Shown here: piece by piece, positions 7,536-16,657 of the stretch
How positions within the stretch are numbered: the first letter of the stretch is position 1
How the letters are laid out: each line of letters begins with the position of its first letter
Source: JAICKN01 sp036489565
GTDB lineage: Bacteria; Acidobacteriota; Terriglobia; Terriglobales; Acidobacteriaceae
NCBI GenBank assembly: GCA_036489565.1
Contig: DASXFN010000117.1
Coordinates: 7,300 to 71,299, forward strand
Length of the DNA: 64,000 bases
Reading direction: 5' to 3'
Translations under genes and position numbers: made by a program
Notes under the pieces: generated by a model
Told to the model about the DNA's origin: nothing
Database searches by the model: none
The model's input: only the letters and a program-made list of their open reading frames with translations

Positions 7536-8984
7536 CTATCTTGCGACTCGTGAGGGCGAGACTTCCGTACCTTTTCGACTAAAAGCAAATTTCAGGAGCC
7601 ATTCGCTCGCAATGTTCTGCCCATCCATTTGCGCCGGGGCAAATTTCCATTGCTGCGCGGCGTCGTGCGCAAGGCGGGCAAAATACTTGCTGGGCCCGGA
7701 AGAAACGAATGTCACATCCGTCACGTTCCCCGAACGATCCACAGTGACTTTCACCGCAATGCGAATCTTGCCATGGACCGTGTTGCGTGCACCCTTGGAC
7801 GGTTCGGGCATGATTTGGCGAATAATTCCCGCAGGAACGCTGGCAGTATCCGACCGGCGTGAGACGCGTTCAGTCTTCGGCCTCGGTGAAGGGATTACGG
7901 GAGCGGATGCGGGTTGACGTGCCGGTTCCGGTTGGGGCGTCGGCTGCGACTGCGTTTGGGGCTCCTGTGCCTGCGAAGAAGCTTGCGCAGGCGCATCGGA
8001 CGGCCCATTGTGAGAACCGCGCATCTCGATCCCAGCCACGATCGCAACAATCACGATCACTGCGGCAATCAAAATTAAAAAACCTCTTTTTGCAGACGGT
8101 TCGCGAGTAACGGGAATTGTGTCTGTCGAGGTTGCGGGCAGACCCGATTGCAGCCAACTGTCAATTCGCTCCACTGTCCACCGGCGCCGTGGATCGGAAC
8201 GTAAACAATTGCGAACGATCTCCTGGAATGGTTCCGGGATAGACGCAGGAACGGCAGGGTCTTCCTGCTTGGAATTATCAATCGCGGCGTAGGTTATGGG
8301 CGGCAATTGCTGCGTGAACGCCTCGCACAACAGCATGCCTACTGACCAGACATCTCCCGCCGGAGAAGTCATCATGGTCGCGGTCTCCGGCGGATCGTAG
8401 GAGTCCCGCTTCGTCCGGCCGCTAGGTTCATTGATTTTGACGATTCCATCGCTCGAGAGCTTGAGCTGGTCATTGACGGCCTGAACATTGGAAGGACGCA
8501 GGTGTCCATGCACAAAGCCCGCTTGATGCAAGTACGCGAGCACATCGAGAACTGGACGAAGCATCTCCTGAGCTTCACTGGGAGCAAGGGGCCGCTGTGG
8601 AAGAATCTGCGCCAGGCTTTCGTCCGCATACTCCGTGGCTAGAAAAAGAAGATTTGCTCCTTTCAAGTCACAGCGTCCGAATTCCAACACGCGCATTAAA
8701 TGAGGATGGGAAAGATTCGCTGCCAGCTTCCAGCGCAAAAGTTGAGCATCCGCATTCGCGGGGGTGGCGAGGACAAGCTTTACCGCAGCCTTCTGCGATC
8801 CTGGCTGAGCGCCCTCGCTAAGAAAAACGGCAGCGCGGTCTGAACCGCCGAGATATTGATCCAGACGGAACTTTCCCTGGATCACCTGCCCACGCCATTG
8901 TTCCCAATTTTCTGCCATCTTTTTTTCAGCCATCAACATTGCCATCAACGGCCCTTCCGCCGTTATTGTAGGACGCGAACGCAC
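7536..8984 (-). CDS. Pseudokinase-TM-TonB C-terminal fusion protein
   Basis: A 482-residue protein with three parts. Residues about 34-280 have a Ser/Thr-kinase-like fold: a degenerate Gly loop (YLGGSDRAAVF), the VAIK-type Lys69, a YLHQAGFVHGHLRPSN catalytic-loop equivalent, DPPE (198-200) and DVWSVG. The catalytic Asp of HRD is His161, the following Lys is Arg163, and DFG reads SDG (178-180), so phosphotransfer is unlikely. One membrane helix (about 301-320) and a Pro/Gln-rich linker follow. The C-terminus (about 385-475) is a TonB C-terminal domain (GKIRIAVKVTVDRSGNVTD...AAQQWKFAPA) expected in the periplasm. Several in-frame ATGs near the start leave the N-terminus uncertain by up to 22 residues. 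No ExbB/ExbD lies nearby. Confidence 0.85.
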   Translation of the reverse strand: MRSRPTITAEGPLMAMLMAEKKMAENWEQWRGQVIQGKFRLDQYLGGSDRAAVFLSEGAQPGSQKAAVKLVLATPANADAQLLRWKLAANLSHPHLMRVLEFGRCDLKGANLLFLATEYADESLAQILPQRPLAPSEAQEMLRPVLDVLAYLHQAGFVHGHLRPSNVQAVNDQLKLSSDGIVKINEPSGRTKRDSYDPPETATMMTSPAGDVWSVGMLLCEAFTQQLPPITYAAIDNSKQEDPAVPASIPEPFQEIVRNCLRSDPRRRWTVERIDSWLQSGLPATSTDTIPVTREPSAKRGFLILIAAVIVIVAIVAGIEMRGSHNGPSDAPAQASSQAQEPQTQSQPTPQPEPARQPASAPVIPSPRPKTERVSRRSDTASVPAGIIRQIMPEPSKGARNTVHGKIRIAVKVTVDRSGNVTDVTFVSSGPSKYFARLAHDAAQQWKFAPAQMDGQNIASEWLLKFAFSRKGTEVSPSRVAR

Positions 8985-9154
8985 AAGCAGCGCAAATATT
9001 TAGTCCTGTGCGCCGAAAAAACTTCCAACACTAAAAAACGCGTGGTCTCTCTCTGGAATCCTCACCATACAACCTGATGTGATCTTTTGCCCATCGGACT
9101 ATCGCGTCACGGTATGCTGTAAATGTGCCGAAGTGTGTTCTGTGAACGCCTCTC

Positions 9155-11020
9155 ATGCCCGCAAAAAACGCGACCATTCAAGATTATGGCCTCATCGGCG
9201 ACTGCCGCTCGGCCGCTCTGGTTTCACGCGAAGGTTCGATTGACTGGCTCTGCTGGCCCAAATTCGATAGCCCGGCGATTTTCTGCGCGATTTTGGATCG
9301 TGACCGCGGCGGTTATTGGCGAATTGGGGCTGCGAATGCCGCAAGCACAACCCGCGAGTATGTAACCGACACGAACGTTTTGCGGACTACCTTTCATTGC
9401 GCCACCGGCGTCGTCACGCTGACTGATCTAATGCCGGTCTCGTCGGAAGAGTTCAAAAAAACTACGCGTCTTCCCGACCATGAGATCGTACGGCAAATTG
9501 AATGCTCAGCGGGAGAGGGCGAAATTGAAGTGGAGTTTGCGCCGCGAGCTTTCTATGGATTGGAACCGGTTGCCATTCATGATCTAGGCAAGCTCGGCAT
9601 TCGGATGAAAGTAGGCAAAGGAGTTTACTGGTTACGCACCAATGCTCCTTTAGATCTCCGCGAAGCAGTCGCGCACTCCCGCTTCCACATTCGCGCCGGA
9701 GATATCTTTCAATTTTCTTTTTCCTACACGGAGGAAGCGCCAGCCGTACTGAATCCGCTGGGAGATTTCGTGCGTGACGGAATCAAGCGATCCATTACCT
9801 TCTGGCGTGAGTGGGCTGGCCAGGCTACGTATGAAGGCCCGTACCGCGAGGCGGTGGTACGCAGCGTCCTTGCCCTCAAGTTGCTCACCTTCGCTCCTTC
9901 AGGAGCAATTATCGCGGCGCCAACCACTTCCCTGCCGGAGCGCATTGGTGGACCGCTCAACTGGGACTACCGCTATTGCTGGCTTCGCGATGCTTCCCTG
10001 ACAATTCGTGCTTTGCTGGATCTTGGCTATTGGGACGAGGCTTCCGACTTCATGGAGTGGATGCTGCATGCGACGTGGCTCACGCAGCCTAGTTTGCGGA
10101 TCTTATACACGCTGTATGGCCGTCCAGCGCCAAAGGAGCGCGTGTTGCAGCACCTCAGCGGCTACAGAGACACCAGCCCGGTCCGCATTGGAAATGAAGC
10201 GAGGAAACAGCTGCAACTGGATGTATATGGCGAGGTCGTGGATGCGGCCGCGCAATATGTATTCCACGGAGGAACGCTTGACGGCGGCATGCAAAAAACC
10301 CTGAAGGATTTTGGCGAGTATGTAGTTAAACATTGGCAACTTCCCGATGAAGGGATATGGGAACCGCGAAACGGGCGGGCCTGTCATACCCATTCGCAGT
10401 TGCTATGTTGGACGGCGCTTGACCGCCTTTTGGCGCTGGGAGAGCGTGGCTGGGACCTTGGCGACTCAGCGATGGCTTTCCGTGAGACGCGGGGGGAAAT
10501 ACAACAGAAAATCCACACCAGGGCCTGGAATCCGGAGCTAAAAAGCTACGCCAGTACGCTGGGCGGAAGCGATATGGACGCGAGCCTGCTGCTGCTCTCC
10601 TGGTACGGATTTGAAAAGCCTGACGGCGAGCGCATGCAGGATACTTACGCGCGGGTTCGTCAGGAACTCGCCGTCGATGACGGGTTGCTGTACCGCTACC
10701 GTTGCGATAAATCGGAGGGTGCGTTTGCCATGTGCAGTTTTTGGGAGGCTGAATTCTTGGCGTTGGGAGGCGGCACTTTTAAAGCCGCCACCGATCTTTT
10801 TGAGCGTTTGCTGTCGTTTAGAAATGATTTGGGTCTTTATGCCGAAGAAATTGATCCCGATACCGGCGCGGCGCTGGGAAATTTCCCCCAGGCATTTACG
10901 CACGTCGGCGTGATCAGTGCCGCGCTTTCGCTCGCCCACCGCGAGGAGGGCACTCAGGCACTACCCCATCGTCCAGAAAAAGCTTCTCCTCACGGAGCGG
11001 TGCAGGAGGCGAAAGCATGA
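9155..11020 (+). CDS. Glycoside hydrolase family 15 protein (glucoamylase/trehalase type)
   Basis: A 621-residue enzyme with the two-part GH15 layout. An N-terminal beta-sandwich (IQDYGLIGDCRSAALVSREGSIDWLCWPKFDSPAIF) is followed by an (alpha/alpha)6 barrel. The barrel shows GGPLNWDYRYCWLRDASLT, the first catalytic-acid region GIWEPRNG (about 401-408), HSQLLCWTALDRLL, and the second acidic region CSFWEAEFLALGG near 531. Family members hydrolyse alpha-1,4-glucans, maltose or trehalose; the substrate here cannot be told. No signal peptide is seen, so it is probably cytoplasmic. It overlaps the next gene by 4 bp (ATGA), which suggests translational coupling. Confidence 0.93.
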   Translation: MPAKNATIQDYGLIGDCRSAALVSREGSIDWLCWPKFDSPAIFCAILDRDRGGYWRIGAANAASTTREYVTDTNVLRTTFHCATGVVTLTDLMPVSSEEFKKTTRLPDHEIVRQIECSAGEGEIEVEFAPRAFYGLEPVAIHDLGKLGIRMKVGKGVYWLRTNAPLDLREAVAHSRFHIRAGDIFQFSFSYTEEAPAVLNPLGDFVRDGIKRSITFWREWAGQATYEGPYREAVVRSVLALKLLTFAPSGAIIAAPTTSLPERIGGPLNWDYRYCWLRDASLTIRALLDLGYWDEASDFMEWMLHATWLTQPSLRILYTLYGRPAPKERVLQHLSGYRDTSPVRIGNEARKQLQLDVYGEVVDAAAQYVFHGGTLDGGMQKTLKDFGEYVVKHWQLPDEGIWEPRNGRACHTHSQLLCWTALDRLLALGERGWDLGDSAMAFRETRGEIQQKIHTRAWNPELKSYASTLGGSDMDASLLLLSWYGFEKPDGERMQDTYARVRQELAVDDGLLYRYRCDKSEGAFAMCSFWEAEFLALGGGTFKAATDLFERLLSFRNDLGLYAEEIDPDTGAALGNFPQAFTHVGVISAALSLAHREEGTQALPHRPEKASPHGAVQEAKA

Positions 11021-11496
11021 ACTGGCTAGGATGGTTGCTGTGGGGTTTTGTGGCGACTCTCGCGCTCACCACCATGTTGTCGGGAAGTCAGGCCCTGGGA
11101 TTGACAAGAATCAACATCCCTTATTTTTTGGGGACTGCTTTTACTCGCGACCGGAAGCGCGCTAAGTTATACGGATTTTTTCTCCATATGGCGGACGGCT
11201 GGCTATTCGCATTGGTCTATGCCTTCATTTTTGAATCGTGGGGCCACGCCAACTGGTGGTTAGGGGCCTTGCTGGGCGCGGCGCAGGCGGGATTTGTCTT
11301 AATGGTGGGAATGCCCCTCATGCCTAGTTTTCATCCTCACATGGCGACGGAGCAACACGGACCCACCGCCAGCCGCGACCTGGAACCGCCGGGGTTTATG
11401 GCCTTAAATTACGGAGTGCAAACGCCGGTTTCCATCGTTATTTCCCACGTTATATTTGGAATCATTCTGGGCGCGTTTTACCACGTTCATTTGTAA
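11017..11496 (+). CDS. Small multi-pass membrane protein of unknown function
   Basis: A 159-residue protein with about four hydrophobic helices: WLGWLLWGFVATLALTTMLSG, ADGWLFALVYAFIF, WLGALLGAAQAGFVLMVGM and the C-terminal SIVISHVIFGIILGAF. A short conserved-looking loop, MPSFHPHM, precedes the last helix and could bind a metal, but this is only suggestive. Its start codon overlaps the stop of the GH15 gene (ATGA), so the two are co-translated. I do not recognise the family. Confidence 0.75.
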   Translation: MNWLGWLLWGFVATLALTTMLSGSQALGLTRINIPYFLGTAFTRDRKRAKLYGFFLHMADGWLFALVYAFIFESWGHANWWLGALLGAAQAGFVLMVGMPLMPSFHPHMATEQHGPTASRDLEPPGFMALNYGVQTPVSIVISHVIFGIILGAFYHVHL

Positions 11497-11533
11497 TGGT
11501 AATTGCTAAGAATGATTTGGGAGCGGCGAGCCG

Positions 11534-12196
11534 CTATTGCAACTTCATCTTTTCACGCGTCTCGCGGACAATCGCGACAAATTGCCGTGCAGCGTCAGTA
11601 ATCACAGAAGTGTCGCCAGATTTAAGCGCCGTGGCTGAAACCAATTCACCGCCAATGCCCAACGCCGCCGAACCAGCTTGCAAGAATTCCGCAGCGGTGT
11701 TCAGGTTTACGCCTCCGGTAGGGACCATTGGAACCTGAGGCAGCGGGGCTTTCAGGGCTTTAATATATTTCGCGCCGCCTACCGTTCCGCAGGGAAATAT
11801 TTTTACGAAATCGCTTCCCGCTTTCCATGCGGCGATTACTTCCGTCGGCGTCAACGCGCCAGCCATGATCAGCTTGCCCAACCGCTTGGCCAATTGCACG
11901 GTCGCAAGATCGAATCCAGGACTCACTAGAAATTCCGCACCCGCGTCCAGACAACGCTGCGCCGTCTCCGCATCAAGCACGGTGCCTGCTCCAATCAGAA
12001 TTTCTTTGCTGGAAGTTTTCGCCAGTTGCGCGATGGCTTCAATCGCTCCGGGAACGGTCATCGTCATTTCCACGATGGGAATGCCGCCCTTGCAAACCGC
12101 CTCCGCCGCTTGCAGCGCCTGTTTGGTGGAACCCGCACGCACTACCGGAACAATGCCGATATCTGTAATTCGTTTCGAAGTTTCTTCTTTCGTCAT
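11534..12196 (-). CDS. eda: 2-dehydro-3-deoxyphosphogluconate (KDPG) aldolase
   Basis: Cleaves 2-keto-3-deoxy-6-phosphogluconate to pyruvate and glyceraldehyde-3-phosphate. The 220-residue class I aldolase shows GIVPVVRAGS, the catalytic Glu in VEMTMT, GAGTVLDAETAQ, the Schiff-base Lys in DFVKIFPCGTVGG and the phosphate-binding VPTGGVNL. It is the last gene of a minus-strand operon with kdgK 34 bp upstream, which fixes its role as the final step of hexuronate breakdown here. A short hairpin (11522-11535) overlaps its stop codon but lacks a clear U-tract. Confidence 0.93.
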   Translation of the reverse strand: MTKEETSKRITDIGIVPVVRAGSTKQALQAAEAVCKGGIPIVEMTMTVPGAIEAIAQLAKTSSKEILIGAGTVLDAETAQRCLDAGAEFLVSPGFDLATVQLAKRLGKLIMAGALTPTEVIAAWKAGSDFVKIFPCGTVGGAKYIKALKAPLPQVPMVPTGGVNLNTAAEFLQAGSAALGIGGELVSATALKSGDTSVITDAARQFVAIVRETREKMKLQ

Positions 12197-12230
12197 ACTC
12201 GTTGCTTATTCCTTATCAATGCTATGCCGG

Positions 12231-13325
12231 TTAACGCGCGATGCGGGCGCCGACGCCGCGCATCACTTGCGTCACTTCTTTCAACGTCACCATAGTTGTA
12301 TCGCCGGGCGTGGTCATGGCCAAAGCGCCGTGGGCCGCGCCGCACTCCACCGCCCATTGCGCGCCTTGCCCGGTGAGAAACCCGTAGATAAGTCCGGAGG
12401 CGAAGGAATCGCCGCCGCCCACACGATCGAAAATCTCGAGGTTTTCGCGGTATTTGGCTTCGTGGAATTGGCCGCCTTCGTAGCAAATCGCGCCCCAGTC
12501 GTTCACGGTTGCGGTTTTCGCTTTCCGCAAGGTCGTGGCGACTATCTTGAAGGGAAATTCCTTTACCACGGTTTGAATCATTTTCTTGAACGCTTCAACC
12601 TCAATGTTGGAGACGTTTTCATCCTGCCCCTTTACTTCAAAGCCGAGTGCGGCGGAGAAATCTTCTTCGTTGCCAATCATCACATCCACGAGAGGAGCGA
12701 TCTTCCGATTCACTTCCTGCGCACGCTTCTTGCCTCCGATGGCCTTCCAGAGCGATTCACGATAATTCAGATCATAGGAAATAATCACGCCATGTTTTCT
12801 GGCGGCCTGCATGGCTTCCAAAGCGACATCGGGAGTCGTCTCAGAGAGTGCGCAGAAAATTCCGCCTGTATGGAGCCATCGCGCGCCTTGTTTACCGAAA
12901 ATTTCTTCCCAGTCAATTTCACCTGCTTTGAGTTGCGAAACCGCGGTGTGTCCACGATCCGAGCAACCCAGGGCGGCGCGTACACCGAATCCGCGTTCGG
13001 TGAAATTCAAGCCATTGCGCACCGTGCGTCCCACGCCATCGTAATTCGCCCAACGAACAAGGCTCTGGTCCACGCCGCCCTGAAAGATGAGGTCTTCGAG
13101 CAAACGTCCAACCGGATTATCGGCAAATGCCGTGATTATGGCAGTGTTCAGGCCGAAGCAGCGCTTCAGTCCGCGCGCGACGTTGTACTCGCCCCCGCCT
13201 TCAGAGACTTCGAAATTTCGCGTTGTCCAAACCCGGCGGTCGCCTGGGTCAAACCGCAGCATGACTTCGCCCAGGCTGACGAGGTCCCAGCGGCAATCGG
13301 TTTTCGGCTTGATCTTCAGTGACAT
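12231..13325 (-). CDS. kdgK: 2-keto-3-deoxygluconate kinase (PfkB family)
   Basis: Phosphorylates 2-keto-3-deoxygluconate to KDPG. The 364-residue sugar kinase has the PfkB substrate-binding start (LVSLGEVMLRFDPGD), GGGEYNVARGLKRCFG, and near the C-terminus the ATP/anion-hole motif DRVGGGDSFASGLIYGFLTG with catalytic Asp about residue 302. The substrate is assigned mainly from context, because the sequence alone only says ribokinase-like sugar kinase. It lies 34 bp before eda and 9 bp after the transporter gene, so the genes are surely co-transcribed. Confidence 0.88.
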   Translation of the reverse strand: MSLKIKPKTDCRWDLVSLGEVMLRFDPGDRRVWTTRNFEVSEGGGEYNVARGLKRCFGLNTAIITAFADNPVGRLLEDLIFQGGVDQSLVRWANYDGVGRTVRNGLNFTERGFGVRAALGCSDRGHTAVSQLKAGEIDWEEIFGKQGARWLHTGGIFCALSETTPDVALEAMQAARKHGVIISYDLNYRESLWKAIGGKKRAQEVNRKIAPLVDVMIGNEEDFSAALGFEVKGQDENVSNIEVEAFKKMIQTVVKEFPFKIVATTLRKAKTATVNDWGAICYEGGQFHEAKYRENLEIFDRVGGGDSFASGLIYGFLTGQGAQWAVECGAAHGALAMTTPGDTTMVTLKEVTQVMRGVGARIAR

Positions 13326-13334
13326 AAATCAACT

Positions 13335-14765
13335 CTATCGCGAAAACTCGAATTCCGTAATTGGTCTATGCCGCGGTACAAGAATCTTCATCAGCGCCCA
13401 GGCGATCAGGTAGCTCAATCCGCAAACCATGAACATAACGAGGTATGCCGTTTGCGGCGTTCGAATGAATATATCCGTGAGCCGGCCGGCCAGCAACTGC
13501 AACAGCACACCGCCGATGCCGCCCGCCATCGTTCCAATACCAGTAACCGACGCGATGTTTTTTTTCGGAAACATATCCGAGACGGTTGTAAATAAGTTAG
13601 CCGACCACGCCTGATGCGCGGTAGTGCCAGCGCAGATCATGGCAATTGCAAGCGGGGCTGCGGCGCCGCCAAAACGATGTACGTTGCCGAAGAACTGCGT
13701 CAGCAAAACCAATAGCGGCACACACGCAATTACCAACATCGTCTTCATCCGCGCGCTATAAACGCTCATGCCCCGCTCAATCAGCTTCATCGGCATGCTG
13801 CCGCCATAAATGCTACCCACGATTGCGATTCCATAAACAGTGAACGTTGGCAGCATGATCTGCCGATCCGTCATGTGAAATTGTTTATGCAAATAGTCCG
13901 GCAGCCAAAAAAGATAAAACCACCACACTCCGTCGGTCATGAACTTTCCGGTGAAAAACGACCAGAGCTGGCGGTAGCGAAACAAGTTCCACCACGTAAT
14001 CTCCGGCTGGTTATCGGTCCGCGCGGCGCCTTGCATGGTCGCGGGCCCGTCATCCACACGAATATAGTCGAGTTCGACTTGAGTAACTTTGCGGTGCTTC
14101 GAAGGTGAATCATAAAGCCAGAACCAAAAAATGAGCCACAGGAACCCCGCCGCGCCGGTGATGATGTAGGCCATTTTCCAGCCTGCCGCATCTCCGTAAT
14201 GGATCATGATGGCCGGCACGAGCAGCGCAGCGACCATCGCCCCGGCATTGGACCCCGCGTTAAAAATAGCGGTCGCCAGGGCACGTTCGCGTTTAGGAAA
14301 CCATTCAGCCACAGTTTTGATGGAAGCCGGAAAATTTCCCGCCTCACCAACCGCAAACGCGCTGCGCACGACGATGTGCATTCGCAGCAAACCACCGACG
14401 AAGGCGTTAGCTATTCCACAGATAGACCAGACGATAAGAGAGAGCGCCAAGCCAAGCTTGGTTCCAATCTTGTCAATGAACCACCCGGCGAAAACCGTCA
14501 CTCCCGCGTAAACGCCGGTAAAAAAGGAGGTGAGGTAAGAAAAATCCTGATTGCTCCATCCAAAACCGCCCAGCGCCGTGGACCGGCAAAAAAACTCCTT
14601 CAAGTAACCAATGACCTGGCGGTCCATGTAGTTGATGGTGGTGGCGAAAAACAGCAGCGCGCAGATCGTCCAACGATAGTGGCCGATTGTTCTTGCCGCA
14701 TTTTGCAGTGGCGAGGGAGACGCCGCAGCCGACGTGGATGGAGTTTGATTCGGAGAATTGCCCAT
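13335..14765 (-). CDS. MFS transporter, hexuronate (ExuT-like)
   Basis: A major-facilitator permease of the ACS/ExuT type in the inner membrane, probably importing galacturonate or glucuronate by proton symport. It shows ICALLFFATTINYMDRQVIGYLKEFF in helix 1, AVGEAGNFPASIKTVAEWFPKRERALATAIFNAG in helix 4 and loop, and about 12 hydrophobic segments. Starting at ATG 14765 gives 476 residues and a normal N-terminus. A GTG at 14876 overlaps the uxaA stop by 4 bp and would add 37 unusual residues; it cannot be excluded. Position between uxaA and kdgK supports the substrate class. Confidence 0.87.
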   Translation of the reverse strand: MGNSPNQTPSTSAAASPSPLQNAARTIGHYRWTICALLFFATTINYMDRQVIGYLKEFFCRSTALGGFGWSNQDFSYLTSFFTGVYAGVTVFAGWFIDKIGTKLGLALSLIVWSICGIANAFVGGLLRMHIVVRSAFAVGEAGNFPASIKTVAEWFPKRERALATAIFNAGSNAGAMVAALLVPAIMIHYGDAAGWKMAYIITGAAGFLWLIFWFWLYDSPSKHRKVTQVELDYIRVDDGPATMQGAARTDNQPEITWWNLFRYRQLWSFFTGKFMTDGVWWFYLFWLPDYLHKQFHMTDRQIMLPTFTVYGIAIVGSIYGGSMPMKLIERGMSVYSARMKTMLVIACVPLLVLLTQFFGNVHRFGGAAAPLAIAMICAGTTAHQAWSANLFTTVSDMFPKKNIASVTGIGTMAGGIGGVLLQLLAGRLTDIFIRTPQTAYLVMFMVCGLSYLIAWALMKILVPRHRPITEFEFSR

Positions 14766-14872
14766 GAAAAAAATGCCTACGTCTTGAAGCTCGTCCCTGA
14801 TGTTTAGATCATTGATGCTTAGATCATTTCTATTTCCGGCTTCCGCCAAACCCCAATCCGCACTGGTTGAAC

Positions 14873-16519
14873 TCACAGTGAGACGCCTCGCTTCCAGGGG
14901 ATGAAATCATCCTGGCCCAACGCCTCGGCTTTGGTACGAACCTCACCGCTGGCCACTTGAATGACCCGATCCAGTATCTGCGCTCCCATCTGCTCGACGG
15001 TCTGTTCACCAGCGATAATGCTGCCAGTATCGAAATCAATAATGTCAGACATGCGTTGCGCAAGCGAGGAGTTTGTGGATATTTTCATCACGGGTGCGAT
15101 CGGATTGCCTGTCGGTGTTCCCAGTCCGGTCGTGAACAGTACGACATTCGCTCCCGCGCCCACCTGCGCTGTCACACATTCCACGTCATTTCCCGGCGTG
15201 CACTGCAAATTGAGGCCTTTCTCCGTCGCATATTCCGGATAATCGAGAACGGCCGTGACCGGAGAAGTACCGCCCTTTTTCGCCGCGCCTGCGGATTTCA
15301 TCGCGTCGGTGATCAATCCATCGCGAATATTTCCCGGCGAAGGATTCATGTCGAAACCAGAACCCACGGCTTTGGCACGCTCCGCATAGCTCCGCATGAA
15401 ATGAATAAAGCGGTCCGCAGTTTCAGTCTTCGTGCAGCGATTAATTAGCTCCTGTTCCACCCCGCAAAGTTCAGGAAACTCGGAAAGGATAGTCCCGCCA
15501 CCGAGCGCGGCCAGCAGGTCAGCGGTGTGGCCAATCGCCGGGTTTGCCGAGATGCCGGAAAAACCGTCAGAGCCTCCGCATTTCAGGCCAAGACGCAAAT
15601 GCGAAAGCGCTGCCGGTTCACGGCGGCATTTGTTCGCTTCTACTAAACCCAAAAACGTGGCGCGGACCGCCTCGGAAAGCATCTTGAATTCCGATCCGCT
15701 TTGCTGCTGCTCAAAGATGAACAGCGGCTTGGCGAAGTGGGGGTCCCGCAACTGGATCTGATTTCGAAGAAGAGGGACCTGCGCGTTCTGGCAGCCGAGA
15801 CTTAGAATCGTGGCGCCAGCGACATTCGGATGGTGAATGTAGCCGGCGATCAATCCGCAAAGATTGCCCGCGTCTTCGCGCGTGCCGCCGCATCCTCCCT
15901 GATGGGAGAGGAACTTAATACCGTCGACGTTTTCGAAGAGTTGGTGACGACCGGCGGCCCCGCCAAATTCCTGAAAGTCATGCTTCTTGATTTCTTCAGT
16001 TTTTCCCGCCGAATATAAGTGGGCCAGCGCCGCCACTTGCTGGCGATAAATGGTTGGCGAGGAAAATCCCAATTCTTCTTCGAACGCCTGCTTCAAAACT
16101 TCAATGTTGCGGTTCTCGCAGAACACCAAGGGAACGATCAGCCAGTAATTTCGCGTGCCGACCTGTCCATCCGCGCGCTTGTATCCGGCAAATGTTTTTT
16201 GCCGCCAGGGCTCCACGTTGGGAGGCGTCCAGTGGTATTCGCTCGAACTTTCATGAAAAGCTTCGGTGGAATGGCTAACGTTTCGAGTGCCGATGATTTC
16301 TCCGCGTCGCAAAGCCTCACGCGTTTTTCCAACGACAACCCCATACATGACCACGCGCGCCCCGGCGGCTAAATCTTCGGCGGTAAATTTGTGCTTGGCA
16401 GGAACGTCCGAAAGCAAAACATAATCTTGTGAGTCTACCGAGACACGTTCGCCTTTGCGCAAATCCTGAAGAGCGACCAGGATATTGTCATTGCGGTGGA
16501 GTTTGAGGACCCGTTCCAT
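14873..16519 (-). CDS. uxaA: Altronate dehydratase (UxaA family)
   Basis: Dehydrates D-altronate to 2-keto-3-deoxygluconate. The 548-residue protein has both parts of the family. An N-terminal SAF-like domain (LHRNDNILVALQDLRKGE) is followed, after a linker, by the large C-terminal domain. The latter carries FAGYKRADGQVGTRNYW, SHQGGCGGTREDAG, LRLGLKCGGSDGFSGISANPAIG and GCQN/ECVTAQVGAG segments typical of UxaA/GarD Fe-dependent dehydratases. Galactarate dehydratase is the alternative, but the kdgK-eda context favours altronate. It heads the operon; two candidate operators lie just upstream. UxaC and UxaB are not in the window. Confidence 0.9.
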   Translation of the reverse strand: MERVLKLHRNDNILVALQDLRKGERVSVDSQDYVLLSDVPAKHKFTAEDLAAGARVVMYGVVVGKTREALRRGEIIGTRNVSHSTEAFHESSSEYHWTPPNVEPWRQKTFAGYKRADGQVGTRNYWLIVPLVFCENRNIEVLKQAFEEELGFSSPTIYRQQVAALAHLYSAGKTEEIKKHDFQEFGGAAGRHQLFENVDGIKFLSHQGGCGGTREDAGNLCGLIAGYIHHPNVAGATILSLGCQNAQVPLLRNQIQLRDPHFAKPLFIFEQQQSGSEFKMLSEAVRATFLGLVEANKCRREPAALSHLRLGLKCGGSDGFSGISANPAIGHTADLLAALGGGTILSEFPELCGVEQELINRCTKTETADRFIHFMRSYAERAKAVGSGFDMNPSPGNIRDGLITDAMKSAGAAKKGGTSPVTAVLDYPEYATEKGLNLQCTPGNDVECVTAQVGAGANVVLFTTGLGTPTGNPIAPVMKISTNSSLAQRMSDIIDFDTGSIIAGEQTVEQMGAQILDRVIQVASGEVRTKAEALGQDDFIPWKRGVSL

Positions 16520-16544
16520 AGTGTTTGCTGATTGCTATGCCTGT

Positions 16545-16560
16545 CCGAAACGGTTTTCGG
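16545..16560. promoter_or_regulatory. Possible operator before uxaA (CCGAAA-N4-TTTCGG)
   Basis: A 16-bp palindrome, CCGAAACGGTTTTCGG, lies 26 bp before the uxaA start. Its AT-flanked central CG resembles LacI-family operators, and such regulators commonly control hexuronate genes. No LacI-type gene is in the window, so the binder is unknown. Confidence 0.35.
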
Positions 16561-16584
16561 AAAATTGACTAGCTTGCTCATAAT

Positions 16585-16600
16585 TTCACAGTTTCGTGAA
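16585..16600. promoter_or_regulatory. Second inverted repeat before uxaA (TTCAC-N6-GTGAA)
   Basis: TTCACAGTTTCGTGAA forms a 5-bp dyad about 66-81 bp before the uxaA start, within the likely promoter region. It could be a second regulator site or part of a compound operator with 16545-16560. Dyads this short occur by chance. Confidence 0.25.
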
Positions 16601-16657
16601 TATTCTCAATGACTCAGCCGGATCGGGTGTTTTAGCGGGTGGATTTAAGAGGCGAGA

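Noticed and set aside
11865..13322. Long 485-codon plus-strand ORF
   Set aside because: Antisense to eda and kdgK, both with full family motifs; no independent protein features.
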